Of a stretch of DNA of 64,000 nt, positions 16,793-25,648 are shown in pieces. The position numbers were made by a program, and so were the translations under genes. This DNA is from Paramagnetospirillum magneticum AMB-1 (GTDB lineage: Bacteria > Pseudomonadota > Alphaproteobacteria > Rhodospirillales > Magnetospirillaceae), in NCBI RefSeq assembly GCF_000009985.1, contig NC_007626.1:1091501-1155500 (forward strand), read 5' to 3'. Each line of letters starts with the position of its first letter. The first letter of the stretch is position 1. The notes beneath the pieces were generated by a model that saw only the letters and a program-made list of their open reading frames with translations, was not told the DNA's origin and made no database searches.

Positions 16793-17790
16793 GATGGACA
16801 GGGCGCTACCGACCATCTTGTTCGTCGATGACGAGAAAGGCGTTCTGGACGGCCTGCGCCGCAGCCTCTATGGCCAGCGCAACGAGTGGAACATGCGCTT
16901 CGCCCTGGGGGGGCTTGAGGCATTGGCCATTCTGGAGGCCGAGGCAATCGACGTGGTCGTTACCGACATGCGGATGCCGGGCATAGACGGAGCGGCCCTG
17001 CTCGACCGGGTGAGGACCCTGCAGCCCGAGACGGCGCGCATCGTACTTTCGGGCTTTTCCGAGCGGGAGGCCATTTTCCGCACTGTCGGCCCCGCCCATC
17101 AATACTATGTCAAGCCGTGCCAGCCCCAGGTGCTGGTCGAAGCCATCCGCCGCGCGCTGAGCGTCCGCCGCACGTTGCGTAGCCCCGCGCTGCTGGCCCT
17201 GGTCGCAGGCGCCACGTCCATCCCCGCCTTGCCCCGGGCGTTGACCGCGCTGTTCGCCGAGCTTCAGTCGCCCAACGGTTCGGCCTCCGAGGTGGCGCGA
17301 ATCATTTCCTCCGATGTCGGTTTGACCGTCAATCTGCTGAAGCTGACCAATTCCGGCTTCTTCTACATTCCGTCGGCCATCACCGATGTGCTTCAGGCGG
17401 TCAAGATGCTGGGCTTTGAAATGCTTCGGGCCTTGACGGTGATGGCGGGTATCTTCGAGGCGTTCCGGTGCTGCGGCATCGATTGCGACGTCTTGCGTCA
17501 ATTGGAACAGCGCAGCCTGCAGATCGGTGCGCTGGCCCGCAAGATCGCCGAGGCCAACGGGCTTGGCCAGGCGGCCCTGGACCAGACCCAATGCGCCGGG
17601 ATGCTGGCCCATGTGGGTTCGTTGCTGCTGTTTTCCAACTGGCCGGACGTCATGGCGGAAGTGCGCCGGGGATTGGATCGTTCGGGCGGCGGCATCATCG
17701 CCGCGGAGAGGGATGCCCTGGGCGCGACCCACGCGGAACTGGGGGGAGTTCTGAGCTACTCCCCATTGGTTGGACAGAATTCGGGGAAGT

Positions 17791-18636
17791 TTAAGCTACT
17801 CTCCGGGCCTGCTGATCGGTTTGGTTGATGGTGTTCCAGTAGACCACGGCGGGGGTCCTTCCGCCATGGGCGGCGTGGGGCCGTTTGTGGTTGTAGAAGG
17901 TGATCCAGGGTCCGATCCCGGCCCTTGCTTGCGAGCCGGTTTCCCAGGCATGGAGATAGACGCATTCGTATTTTAGGGACCGCCACAGGCGCTCGATAAA
18001 GACGTTGTCGATGCAACGGCCCTTGCCGTCCATGGAGATGCGGGTTCCGGCCCGCTTCAGCCGGTCGATCCAGGCGAAGGATGTAAACTGGCTGCCCTGG
18101 TCGGTGTTCATGATCTCCGGCGGGCCGAAGCGCAGGATGGCCTCGTTGAGCACCTCGACGCAGAAGTCGGCCTCGAGCGTGTTGGAGATGCGCCAGGCCA
18201 GCACTTTCCGGGTGGCCCAGTCCATGATGGCGATCAGATAAAGGAATCCCCGGCGCATGGGCAGATAGGTGATGTCGGCGCACCAGACCTGATTGGGCCG
18301 GTCGATCCGCAGGCCCCGCAGCAGGTAGGGATAGGTCTTGTGGCCCTTGGCGGGCTTGCTGGTGTTGGGCTTCTGGTAGATCGGCATCAGGCCCATGAGC
18401 CGCATCAGCCGCCGGACGCGCTTGACGTTGACCGGGTGGCCCTCGTTCTGGAGATGCCAAGCCATCTGACGGACACCATAGAACGGCGTTTCCAGGAATT
18501 GGCGGTCGATCAACCGCATCAGCTCCAGGTTTGCCTCCGTCTCGCCCAAGGGCTCGTAATAGAACGATGATCGCGCAATGGACAGCAGGTGGCACTGGGC
18601 GCCGATCGACAGCGCCGGGTGTTTGGGCTCGATCAT
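17791..18636 (-). CDS. IS3-group transposase OrfB (DDE integrase core)
   Basis: The 281-residue protein begins MIEPKHPALSIGAQ and has the HTH_21 region (FYGVRQMAWHLQNEGH) and a full rve core: VWCADITYLPM, IMNTDQGSQFTS and DNVFIERLWRSLKYECVY supply the three catalytic acids. The usual ending is present (ITFYNHKRPHAAHGG). It can also be read upstream of its ATG, in the frame reached from OrfA by a -1 shift, giving the OrfAB transposase. It is intact and probably active. Confidence 0.92.
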   Translation of the reverse strand: MIEPKHPALSIGAQCHLLSIARSSFYYEPLGETEANLELMRLIDRQFLETPFYGVRQMAWHLQNEGHPVNVKRVRRLMRLMGLMPIYQKPNTSKPAKGHKTYPYLLRGLRIDRPNQVWCADITYLPMRRGFLYLIAIMDWATRKVLAWRISNTLEADFCVEVLNEAILRFGPPEIMNTDQGSQFTSFAWIDRLKRAGTRISMDGKGRCIDNVFIERLWRSLKYECVYLHAWETGSQARAGIGPWITFYNHKRPHAAHGGRTPAVVYWNTINQTDQQARRVA

Positions 18637-18644
18637 GGTCCGCC

Positions 18645-18938
18645 TCACTTGCCGGTCCACGGCTTGAGCTTTCGAGACAAAAAATCGTTGGCCACGGCCA
18701 GCTCCCCGATCTTGGCGTGCAGGGATCGCACCGTATCCTCGTCCACCTCGGCCTTCTTCTTGGCCCCGCGTTCGAAGATCTCCGCCGCCCCGTCCAGCAG
18801 GGACTTCTTCCATTGATGGATCATGGTCGGATGGACGCCATAGGCCGACGCCAATTCCGATACCGTCCGCTCGCCCTTCAGCGCCTCAAGGGCGACACGC
18901 GCCTTGAAGGCCGCGTCATGGTTCCTGCGCTTCGACAT
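18645..18938 (-). CDS. IS3-group transposase OrfA (helix-turn-helix)
   Basis: The 97-residue protein has an HTH_Tnp_1 region (NHDAAFKARVALEALKGE, TVSELASAYGVHPTMIHQWK) and a leucine-rich coiled segment. Near its end the minus strand reads TTTTTTG (complement of 18678-18684), a slippery heptamer suited to -1 frameshifting into the OrfB frame, which is open across this point. It is therefore the DNA-binding part of the fusion transposase. Confidence 0.92.
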   Translation of the reverse strand: MSKRRNHDAAFKARVALEALKGERTVSELASAYGVHPTMIHQWKKSLLDGAAEIFERGAKKKAEVDEDTVRSLHAKIGELAVANDFLSRKLKPWTGK

Positions 18939-19292
18939 CTCTGATCTCCTCGTAGTTGGGGATCAGCAAACATCAGATCGTAGCTTCCGTCAGTGTCCAA
19001 TTTCCGGGGAGTAGCTCATTCTGCTGGGGCTGTGGGGCTTCACCGATCCGGTGGTCGAAGCCGTGCTCTACCACCACGAGCCCAGCCGGTGCGAATACCA
19101 TTCCAACGCGGAATTATCGCCCCTGGTGGCGGTTCATGCCGCCCAGCATCTGATCAAGCCGGTTCCTGCGGGAGCCGATTCCATGGCCGCCTGGACGGAC
19201 GGTCTGGACATGGCGTTTCTCGGGCGGGTCGGCGTCACGGCGAAAATCGCGTCCTGGGCCAAGATCGTCGATACCGTCCGTAAGGAGGACAC

Positions 19293-20459
19293 ATGATGTC
19301 CGAACTCAGCGACAAGATCCTGGTGGTCGATGATGACGCCAACCTGCTGGCCGGCATCAAGCGGCTTCTTGGGCAAAAGCTCAACATCACCACCGCCGAG
19401 GGCGGCATCGAGGCCCTGGGAAAGGCTCAGAATGAAGGGCCTTTCGCCGTCGTGGTGTGCGACATGCGCATGCCGGGCATGGACGGGGTCGAAGTGCTGC
19501 GGCGGTTCCACGAGGCCTCTCCGGACACCAGCCGCATCATGCTGACCGGCAATGCCGATCAGAAGACGGCGGTGGAGGCCATCAATACCGGCCAGATCTT
19601 CCGCTTCTTCAATAAGCCCTGCTCCATGGCCGTCTTGACCGAGGGCATCCTGGCCGGCATCCGGCAATATCGGTTGATCACCGCCGAGAAGGTTCTACTG
19701 GAAGGAACGCTTTCGGGCAGCATCGCCCTGATGAACGACGTGCTGTCAATGGTGGCGCCGGAAAGTTTCCAGCGTTCTCTACGCCTGCGCGGCTGGTCGC
19801 TGCAGCTCGCGGCATCCATGGGCATGGACTCTCCGTGGGAACTGGAACTAGCCGCGACCTTGGCGCGGATCGGCGAGATCTCGGTGCCGCCGGAAGTGCT
19901 GGCCCGCCATCGGTCTGGACAGCGTCTGACGCCGGTGGAGGAGGAAATGCTCTCGCGGGTTCCCGAGACGGGGGCCGCCCTGGTCCGCAAGATCCCCCGC
20001 ATGGCCCAGGTGGCCGAGGCCATCGCCTATCAGGACAAGTGGTTCACCGGCAAGGGATTGCCGCAAGGCGGCAAGTCGGGGCAGGACATTCCGCTCAATG
20101 CCCGCATTCTGCACGTCCTGCTGGCCTTGGATGAGATCGGTTCGGGCGAGCTGACGCGGGCCGCCTTCCCGTCACTGGAAAAAATGCAGGGGCGTTTCGA
20201 CCCGGCAGTGCTGACCGCCGCCGCCCGCGGCCTATCCGCCATGGTTGTCGACGAAGCCGCCCTCACCAGACTGGAGATCCCCAGTACCGGGCTGCGTCCC
20301 GGCGACATCCTGGAGGTCCAGCTGGAACTGGAAAACGGAAAACTGGTTCTGGCCGCCGGCCAGACCATCACCGACGCCTTGTTCGTTCGCCTGCAGAATC
20401 TGCACAAAATGTACAAATTCCGCGATCCCGTGCGGGTTCGTCGCGCCGGTCGGCTTTAG
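19293..20459 (+). CDS. Response regulator with a degenerate HD-GYP domain
   Basis: The 388-residue protein has a receiver domain with phosphoacceptor Asp57 in VVVCDMRMPGMDG and the FFNKPC ending. An HD-GYP-like domain follows from about 150 to 330. In active HD-GYP c-di-GMP phosphodiesterases the metal sites are HD, HDxGK and HHE-DGxGYP. Here the matching places read LAATLARIGEI and AYQDKWFTGKGLPQG, lacking the His/Asp ligands. It is probably not a phosphodiesterase but a phosphorylation-controlled binding or output protein. The C-terminus (GDILEVQLELENGKLVLAAG) is a small beta domain. It overlaps the HDOD gene's stop (ATGATG), so it was part of one operon before the IS insertion, which may now have a polar effect on it. 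Confidence 0.88.
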   Translation: MMSELSDKILVVDDDANLLAGIKRLLGQKLNITTAEGGIEALGKAQNEGPFAVVVCDMRMPGMDGVEVLRRFHEASPDTSRIMLTGNADQKTAVEAINTGQIFRFFNKPCSMAVLTEGILAGIRQYRLITAEKVLLEGTLSGSIALMNDVLSMVAPESFQRSLRLRGWSLQLAASMGMDSPWELELAATLARIGEISVPPEVLARHRSGQRLTPVEEEMLSRVPETGAALVRKIPRMAQVAEAIAYQDKWFTGKGLPQGGKSGQDIPLNARILHVLLALDEIGSGELTRAAFPSLEKMQGRFDPAVLTAAARGLSAMVVDEAALTRLEIPSTGLRPGDILEVQLELENGKLVLAAGQTITDALFVRLQNLHKMYKFRDPVRVRRAGRL

Positions 20460-20484
20460 CCCGCCGAGCAAAGGAGTGTGTGGA

Positions 20485-21321
20485 ATGGCATGGACCCCTT
20501 TCAAGACGGCGCTGACCGCGATCATGGTGTTTGGCTGGCATGCCGGGGAGGGTAGGGCCGAGCCTGCCACCTACACCCTGGCGGTCGTGCCGCAATTCGA
20601 TCTGCGTCGGATCGAGGCGGTCTGGCGCCCCATTATCGATCATTTGCAATCGACGACCGGGGCGCGCTTCACTCTGGTGACCGAGACCACCATCCCGGTC
20701 TTCGAAAAGGGACTACATGGCGGTACCTACGACTTCGCCTACATGAATCCCTACCACTACGTGGTTGCCCATCAGCGGCAGGGCTACAAGCCGCTGATCC
20801 GCGACGTGGAGGAGAAGCTGTCTGGCATCGTGGTGGTGCGCAAGGATTCAGGCTTGACCGAGGTTCGGATGCTCGACGGCCGCAAGGTGGCGTTTCCCGC
20901 TCCCAACGCCATGGGCGCCGCCCTCATTCCCCGCGCCGAATTCTCGCGCAAGCTGGGGATCAGGATTACAGAGCTCTACGTCAAATCCCATGATTCGGCC
21001 TATCTCAACGTCATGATGGGCCAGGCCGATGCCGCCGGTGGAATTCGCGCCACCTTCGACCAGCAAAAGCCGGAAGTGCGTGACGGGCTGACCGTCATCT
21101 ACGAGACCGAGCGCTATACCCCCCATCCCCTGGCGGCACATCCCCGCGTGCCCGCCGACATAGCGGCGAAAGTGCAGCAGGCCATGATCGCCCTAGGGAC
21201 AACGCCGAAAGGCGATGCCCTGCTGGACGGGATTCCCATCAAGACCATAGGGATTGCCTTGGACAGTGACTACGATGCCTTGCGCAACCTCGGGCTGGAG
21301 GCGTTTTACGTCGAACAATGA
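20485..21321 (+). CDS. PhnD-like periplasmic substrate-binding protein
   Basis: The 278-residue protein has an N-terminal signal peptide (charged start, hydrophobic core, GRA before the predicted cleavage). A type 2 periplasmic binding fold of the phosphate/phosphonate (PhnD) group follows: YTLAVVPQFDLRRIEAVWRPIIDHL, then GGTYDFAYMNPYHYVVA, GIVVVRKDSG and GRKVAFPAPNAMGAALIPR. No transporter genes are adjacent. Instead it overlaps the following sensor kinase by four bases (ATGA), so it probably works as a ligand-presenting protein for that kinase rather than for uptake. An AAAGGAG ribosome site precedes the ATG. The ligand (phosphite/phosphonate or another oxyanion) cannot be told from sequence. 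Confidence 0.85.
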   Translation: MAWTPFKTALTAIMVFGWHAGEGRAEPATYTLAVVPQFDLRRIEAVWRPIIDHLQSTTGARFTLVTETTIPVFEKGLHGGTYDFAYMNPYHYVVAHQRQGYKPLIRDVEEKLSGIVVVRKDSGLTEVRMLDGRKVAFPAPNAMGAALIPRAEFSRKLGIRITELYVKSHDSAYLNVMMGQADAAGGIRATFDQQKPEVRDGLTVIYETERYTPHPLAAHPRVPADIAAKVQQAMIALGTTPKGDALLDGIPIKTIGIALDSDYDALRNLGLEAFYVEQ

Positions 21322-23255
21322 GCATCCGGTCCAAGCTCCTCATTCCCCTGCTGTTGCTGGCGGCCTGCGTATTGGCGTCTATGCACTTCATCGCGTTCGA
21401 TACGCTGAAGAAGACGCTGGTGGCCGAGCGGATCAGCAGCGAGCAGCGCGCCCTCAGCCTGCTGGCCCTGGCGATCGCCCCTGACGTGCAGGCCAGTGAC
21501 CTGGCCAAGATCCACGAGACCATGGGCGAGTCGAAGGCGCAGCATTCCTGGTGGCGGTCCTTGACCTTGACCAGCCCGGCAGGATTGCGTCTTTACCCCT
21601 TGCTTCAGTCGAACACCCAGCCGGGCTCCAACCTTCGCCTTACCGCTCCGGTCAGCGCCGCCGGCCGCCGGCTGGGAGAGTTGAGCATGGAGGTCGACCA
21701 GGAAACCCTGGTGGCGCCCGCCCTCTCGGTGGTCTACGGTCTGGAAGTGGTCGTGGCCCTGATCCTGATCCTGGGCACCATGGCGGTGGTGGGGCTGCAG
21801 ACCCGGATGGTCATTTCGCCCCTGCGGCGGCTGGTGGAGGCCAGCAACCTTCTGTCCAAGGGGCAGTATGACGTCGTCCTGCCGCCTTCCTCGGCGGACG
21901 AGGTCGGCAATCTGGTTTCGGCGTTCGAGATCATGCGCAGTTCGGTGGCCAATCGCGAAGCGGCCCTGACCGAAAGCGAGGGACGTTTCCGCGATCTGGC
22001 CGAATCTGCGTCGGACTGGTTCTGGGAGACCGACACCGATTATCGCCTGACCTTCGTCTCCGACCGCATCGGTGCCATCCTGGGGGTCAAGCCGTCGGCC
22101 ATTCTCGGTTACACCTATTTCGACGTGGGGCTGTCCGATTTCGATGCGGACCTGGCCCGGACCCATGCCGACGATCTAGCCAACCACCGGCCCTTCCGCG
22201 ACCTGATGTTCCATATCGGTCCGGTGGACGGCAAGGACGAGAAGATCGTGCGCATCAGCGGCATGCCCTTCTACGATCAGGACAGCGCCTTCATCGGCTA
22301 TCGCGGCATCGGCGCCGACGTGACCCGCGAGGCGCGGGCGGAAGAGCGCGCCCGTCAGGCTCAGTTGGAGTTGGCCGATCAGCATGCCCAGTTGGAACGC
22401 CTTGTCGAAGAACGCACCGAGGCGTTGAAGCAGGCCCAAATCGAGGCACTTCAGGCGTCACGCATGGCCAGCGTCGGCCAATTGGCGGCGGGCATCGCGC
22501 ACGAGATCAATACGCCCATCCAGTATGTGGGCGACAATCTCGCCTTCATCCAATCGGCCGCCGAAGCGGTGTTTCCGCTGCTGAGCGAGGCGCGAGCCCT
22601 GGCGGAAAGCTGGCGGGTTGGGGAAGGCGATGCCGGCAAGACCGAGGAATTCCTGCAGCATTACGATGCGGCTGGGCTCGACTTCCTGATGGAAGAGACC
22701 TTGCCCGCAGTTACTCAATCCCTGGAGGGCGTGGCGCAGGTGGCGCGAATCGTCTTGTCCATGAAAGAGTTTTCCCATCCCGGCACGTCGCAGAAAACGG
22801 CAGTCGATATCAATCGTGCCCTGGACAGCACCTTGGTGGTCTGTCGCAACACATGGAAGCACGTCGCCCGGATGGAAACCCGCTTCGACCCGGCTCTGCC
22901 GCTGGTCAACTGCCATCCCGGCGAGATGAATCAGGTCTTCTTGAACCTGATCGTCAATGCGGCCCATGCCATCGAGGAATCGGGCAAGCCGCTGCCGGGA
23001 ACCATCACCGCCGAAACCGCGCTGTGCGGCGACTGGGCCGAGATCCGGATCTCCGACTCCGGGACCGGCATTTCCGACGAAATCGCCCAGCACATCTTCG
23101 ATCCGTTCTTCACCACCAAGGAGGTCGGGAAAGGGACGGGCCAGGGGCTGGCCATCTGCTACGACGTGGTGGTGAACAAGCACGGTGGTCAGATTGTGGT
23201 CGGCGGAGAGCCGGAACATGGGGCGATCTTCACCATTCGGATTCCGGTAGGATGA
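21318..23255 (+). CDS. HAMP-PAS membrane sensor histidine kinase
   Basis: The 645-residue kinase has a membrane helix at 8-25 (LLIPLLLLAACVLASMHF), a short periplasmic region (about 30-135), a second helix (VVVALILILGTMAVVGL, about 145-165), a HAMP linker, a PAS domain (SASDWFWETDTDYRLTFVSDRI, about 225-345), a coiled coil, phosphoacceptor His395 in AAGIAHEINTP and an HATPase_c domain (QVFLNLIVNAAHA, DSGTGIS, GTGQGLA). It is translationally coupled to the upstream PhnD-like protein, which probably delivers the signal to its periplasmic region. The phosphoacceptor region is nearly the same as in the CHASE kinase at 14543, so both likely phosphorylate the REC proteins of this locus. Confidence 0.9.
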   Translation: MSIRSKLLIPLLLLAACVLASMHFIAFDTLKKTLVAERISSEQRALSLLALAIAPDVQASDLAKIHETMGESKAQHSWWRSLTLTSPAGLRLYPLLQSNTQPGSNLRLTAPVSAAGRRLGELSMEVDQETLVAPALSVVYGLEVVVALILILGTMAVVGLQTRMVISPLRRLVEASNLLSKGQYDVVLPPSSADEVGNLVSAFEIMRSSVANREAALTESEGRFRDLAESASDWFWETDTDYRLTFVSDRIGAILGVKPSAILGYTYFDVGLSDFDADLARTHADDLANHRPFRDLMFHIGPVDGKDEKIVRISGMPFYDQDSAFIGYRGIGADVTREARAEERARQAQLELADQHAQLERLVEERTEALKQAQIEALQASRMASVGQLAAGIAHEINTPIQYVGDNLAFIQSAAEAVFPLLSEARALAESWRVGEGDAGKTEEFLQHYDAAGLDFLMEETLPAVTQSLEGVAQVARIVLSMKEFSHPGTSQKTAVDINRALDSTLVVCRNTWKHVARMETRFDPALPLVNCHPGEMNQVFLNLIVNAAHAIEESGKPLPGTITAETALCGDWAEIRISDSGTGISDEIAQHIFDPFFTTKEVGKGTGQGLAICYDVVVNKHGGQIVVGGEPEHGAIFTIRIPVG

Positions 23256-23859
23256 TTGCCCCAAGCCACCAAGGTCAGAGTGTATCCGTTTTGATCACGA
23301 CGGCTCGCCACTTCAGCACAAAGCGAAATGCTTCTGGTACCATCAGAATCTGCCCCGTAGAGATGTTAACTATCCGACGATTCGATTCCGCGCTTTGAAA
23401 CTGCGTGGCGTACGGAAACGACTGCTGTTGGCGATGGCGCCGCCCTTCATAAATGACGTGGATGGGCGCAAATGTGACCTTAGATCTCCAGCAGGCAAAG
23501 GTCCATTTGGGGTCAGAGATCCACTCGGCATCGATAGGCAGGGCCGTATGGAGTGGTGTCTTGGGTTTTTGCGGGCTCTGCATGATCAGTTCTCTAACGA
23601 TTTTGGTCGTAGAATTATTGGGCGGGTTCCTGGTCGGATTAATGGTGGTGTTTGCGTCCAGCCGTCAGGACGGCTCCGTGCGAGTTGCTGGACGGGTGAC
23701 TGAGGGCCATGAGACGATTGCGGCCATCATCTGAAACTGATCACGTGACGATCTGAGACGGTTCCGTCGGGCTGGTGGGACTGATGCGGCCATCGTTGAT
23801 ACGGGATTATCAGCCCCGGTAGGGGAGGGGGAAGTCCGTGTCCACTTTCCGGGGGGAGT
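23256..23859. other. Gene-poor stretch downstream of the signalling locus
   Basis: Two overlapping opposite-strand frames exist (23275-23583 minus, about 102 codons; 23453-23734 plus, about 93 codons, with one hydrophobic segment). Neither has a recognisable domain or good ribosome site and I do not support either as a gene. At 23837-23863, GTGTCCACTTTCCGGGG resembles the right end of the IS at 17752-19018, so this may be a solo IS end. Confidence 0.45.
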
Positions 23860-24228
23860 TCACTCGTCATCGACGAGAGACGACAGTCTTGCGGGTCGTT
23901 GGTCGCTCTCGTAAATGGGAATATAGGTATTGGTGCGGCCAATCTCCTCGCCGGGATAATTGGCCTGACGCTTGCCTCCGCTCTTGCGGTAACCGAAATA
24001 GCTGCAGGTGATCAGCATATTGATTGCCCGGGCGACTGTGGCGCGGCCGAGTCCAGAATCCTCAGATAAGCGTTCGTAGCTCGGCCAGCATGTCCTGGTG
24101 TCTTGATTGACGCGGTTCAAAAGGAACCAACCGATCCTTCGTGCCGCGTCGTTCAAACGCCTGTCCCTGGCCATCTCGCCCACCAGCAGCCAGCGATCCA
24201 GCAGGGTTTCCTTTTTCACAACCTTCAT
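23860..24228 (-). CDS. Helix-turn-helix (HTH_36-type) protein, second copy
   Basis: The 122-residue protein is a shorter paralogue of the one at 2431-3015. Shared landmarks are RDRRLNDAARRIGW, TCWPSYERLSEDSGLGR (helix-turn-helix), ITCSYFGYRKSGG and a YPGEE-GRTNTY stretch; the low-complexity tail is absent. The ATG at 24228 has AGGA upstream, which decides the start. It sits about 100 bp from the direct repeat at 24322 and is transcribed away from it. By family and position it is probably an accessory-element regulator or replication-type protein. Confidence 0.75.
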   Translation of the reverse strand: MKVVKKETLLDRWLLVGEMARDRRLNDAARRIGWFLLNRVNQDTRTCWPSYERLSEDSGLGRATVARAINMLITCSYFGYRKSGGKRQANYPGEEIGRTNTYIPIYESDQRPARLSSLVDDE

Positions 24229-24321
24229 GGTGATTTTCCTTCCTTCCGTCTGCGGGGGTTTTGGAGCAAATTCGCGAGAGGAAGTCGGGCGTAATCGAAG
24301 CGCAACTAAAACTGGTTGCGC

Positions 24322-24472
24322 GCCCCCCGCAACCAATCAAAAACGCCGCAGTTCAATCGACTGGCGGCGTTTTGCCGTTTCTGGGGCCGGGATCCGAAGG
24401 GGAGCCGGGTAAGCAGGGGGGTAAGCTCCGCAGTGCAAGGTCACGCATGCCGGGACATATCTACCGTTCCCG
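24322..24472. repeat. Direct repeat, left copy, flanking the Fe-S region
   Basis: It starts with CCCCCGCAACCA (the same 12 bases as the 3' end of the initiator-tRNA fragment at 11652-11663), followed by a terminator hairpin, a GGGTAAGCAGGGG-type segment and CGCATGCCGGGACATATC. The copy at 31347-31491 has the same order of elements and high similarity. The two enclose 7 kb. Confidence 0.75.
24339..24374 (+). terminator. Terminator-like hairpin in the left direct repeat
   Basis: AAAACGCCGC-AGT pairs with ACT-GGCGGCGTTTT around a short loop. It is roughly symmetrical, so it could work in either direction. Confidence 0.65.
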
Positions 24473-24626
24473 CCCGCTCTCGTCCTTGTACCTCTGCAAC
24501 GGCGCCAGGACATATTCGATGGGCTTTCTGGTCCCGGTCCTCACCTCGGTGGAGACGGCCATGCCGGGAGTGAGCGGAATACGCTTGCCGCCTTCCACGG
24601 TGATGGCGGCCTGTTCGACGGCGACG
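24461..24626 (-). pseudogene. 3' fragment of a type I secretion membrane-fusion protein (HlyD family)
   Basis: The minus strand encodes only the last ~54 residues of an HlyD-family adaptor: ITVEGGKRIPLTPGMAV, then TGTRKPIEYVLAPLQRY and stop. Upstream, at about 24626, the sequence switches to a cystathionine beta-synthase fragment on the other strand, so the gene is truncated by a rearrangement breakpoint. No partner ABC exporter or outer-membrane gene is nearby. Confidence 0.75.
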
Positions 24627-25598
24627 CGGATGGCGGCCGAGACCGGTGCCCATTTCATCGACCAGTTCAACAATCCGGCCAATCCGGCGGCGCACGAGGA
24701 CGGCACCGGCCCGGAATTGTGGGAGCAGATGGGTGGCCGGGTGGACGCCGTGGTGGCGGGGGCGGGTTCGGGCGGCACCCTCACCGGGCTGTCACGCTTC
24801 TTTGCCCGCCGGTCGCCCGCGACCGAGATGGTGCTGGCCGACCCGCGCGGCTCGGTGCTGGCCGATTACGTCCGCACCGGCCGGGTGGGAGAGGCCGGGT
24901 CGTGGCTGGTGGAAGGCATTGGCGGCGACAGCATCCCCATGGTCAGCGACTTTTCCCGCGTCACTCGCGCCTATTCGGTCTCGGACCGGGAAAGCTTCGC
25001 CACGGCGCGGCTGGTGCTGAGGATCGAGGGGCTGCTGGTCGGCTCGTCGTCGGGCACCCTGCTGGCCGCAGCGCTTCGCTATTGCCGCGAGCAGACCGCG
25101 CCCAAGCGGGTAGCGACCCTGGTCTGCGACGCGGGCAACCGCCACCTGTCGCGCCTGCACGACGAATCCTGGCTGGCCGACCAGGGGTTGCTGCAGCGAG
25201 ACGAGCATGGCGATCTGCGCGATCTCATCTCGCGGCGCCATGACGAAGGGGCGGCGATCACCGTGCGCCCCGACGACACCCTGTCCACCGCCTACAACCG
25301 CATGCGGGTCAACGACGTGTCGCAGGTGCCGGTGGTGGTGGGGGATCGCTGCATCGGGCTGCTGGACGAATCCGACGTTTTGATCGCCCTGGCCGAGGGC
25401 AAGTTCGGCTTCGACCTGCCGGTGAGGGACGCCATGACCCGCAAGATAGAGACCGTGACGCCCCAAACGCCGCCGGAACGGCTGCTGCCGTTGTTCGATC
25501 GCGGCTGGGTGGCCATCGTGGTCGATGGCGAGCGATTCCTGGGGCTGGTGACCCGCATGGATCTGCTCAATCACCTGCGGCGCAAACTGGCGGCTTGA
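24627..25598 (+). pseudogene. Cystathionine beta-synthase, 5'-truncated
   Basis: The plus strand encodes the C-terminal part of a PLP-dependent cystathionine beta-synthase/cysteine synthase: HFIDQFNNPANP, the phosphate-binding GAGSGGTLTG loop and GLLVGSSSGTLLAAAL. Two CBS domains follow (ITVRPDDTLSTAYNRMRVNDVSQVPVVV and the segment ending GLVTRMDLLNHLRR). The first ~150 residues, including the catalytic lysine, are missing because the frame joins the HlyD fragment. An open frame runs upstream from 24261 but its first 120 codons are unrelated sequence. A stand-alone CBS-domain regulatory protein is possible, but this is most likely a dead gene. Confidence 0.8.
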
Positions 25599-25648
25599 CC
25601 GGGACGGAAAGCTGGTCTTTCCTATCAGTCTATTGATTGGATGGGGTT

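Larger units (their letters stand above)
17752..19018 (-). mobile_element. Complete IS3-family (IS3-group) element inside the HDOD gene
   Basis: Terminal inverted repeats start TGAGCTACTCCCC at 17752 and, reading inward from 19018 on the other strand, TGAGCTACTCCCC. The 1,267-bp element is flanked by a 3-bp target duplication, TTC (17749-17751 and 19019-19021). It carries overlapping-frame OrfA and OrfB genes on the minus strand. Perfect ends and target duplication indicate recent insertion. Confidence 0.95.
16794..19296 (+). pseudogene. REC-HDOD response regulator split by an IS3 element
   Basis: Residues 1-125 form a receiver domain (phosphoacceptor Asp58 in VVVTDMRMPGIDG, YYVKPC at the end). 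From about 135 an HDOD domain follows (SIPALPRALTALFAELQ, ISSDVGLTVNLLKLTNSGFF). The frame is cut after codons for ELGGV at 17751 by the element at 17752-19018 and resumes at 19022 with LLGLWGFTDPVVEAVLYHHEPS, ending at 19296. The insertion duplicates TTC. Joining 17751 to 19022 restores a 410-codon protein with no lost base. The truncated N-terminal product still contains REC and much of HDOD plus an IS-derived tail to 17828, so partial function cannot be excluded. Its stop overlaps the next gene's start. Confidence 0.92.

Noticed and set aside
15164..16816. 550-codon minus-strand open frame
   Set aside because: Antisense shadow of the CHASE histidine kinase, with no domain of its own.
23453..23734. 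93-codon plus-strand frame with one hydrophobic segment
   Set aside because: No ribosome site, no recognisable family, and it overlaps an equally unsupported opposite-strand frame.
24261..24626. N-terminal 120 codons of the long frame leading into the cystathionine beta-synthase domain
   Set aside because: These codons run over the direct repeat and antisense to the HlyD fragment, and show no beta-synthase similarity. The join is a rearrangement point, not a novel N-terminus.
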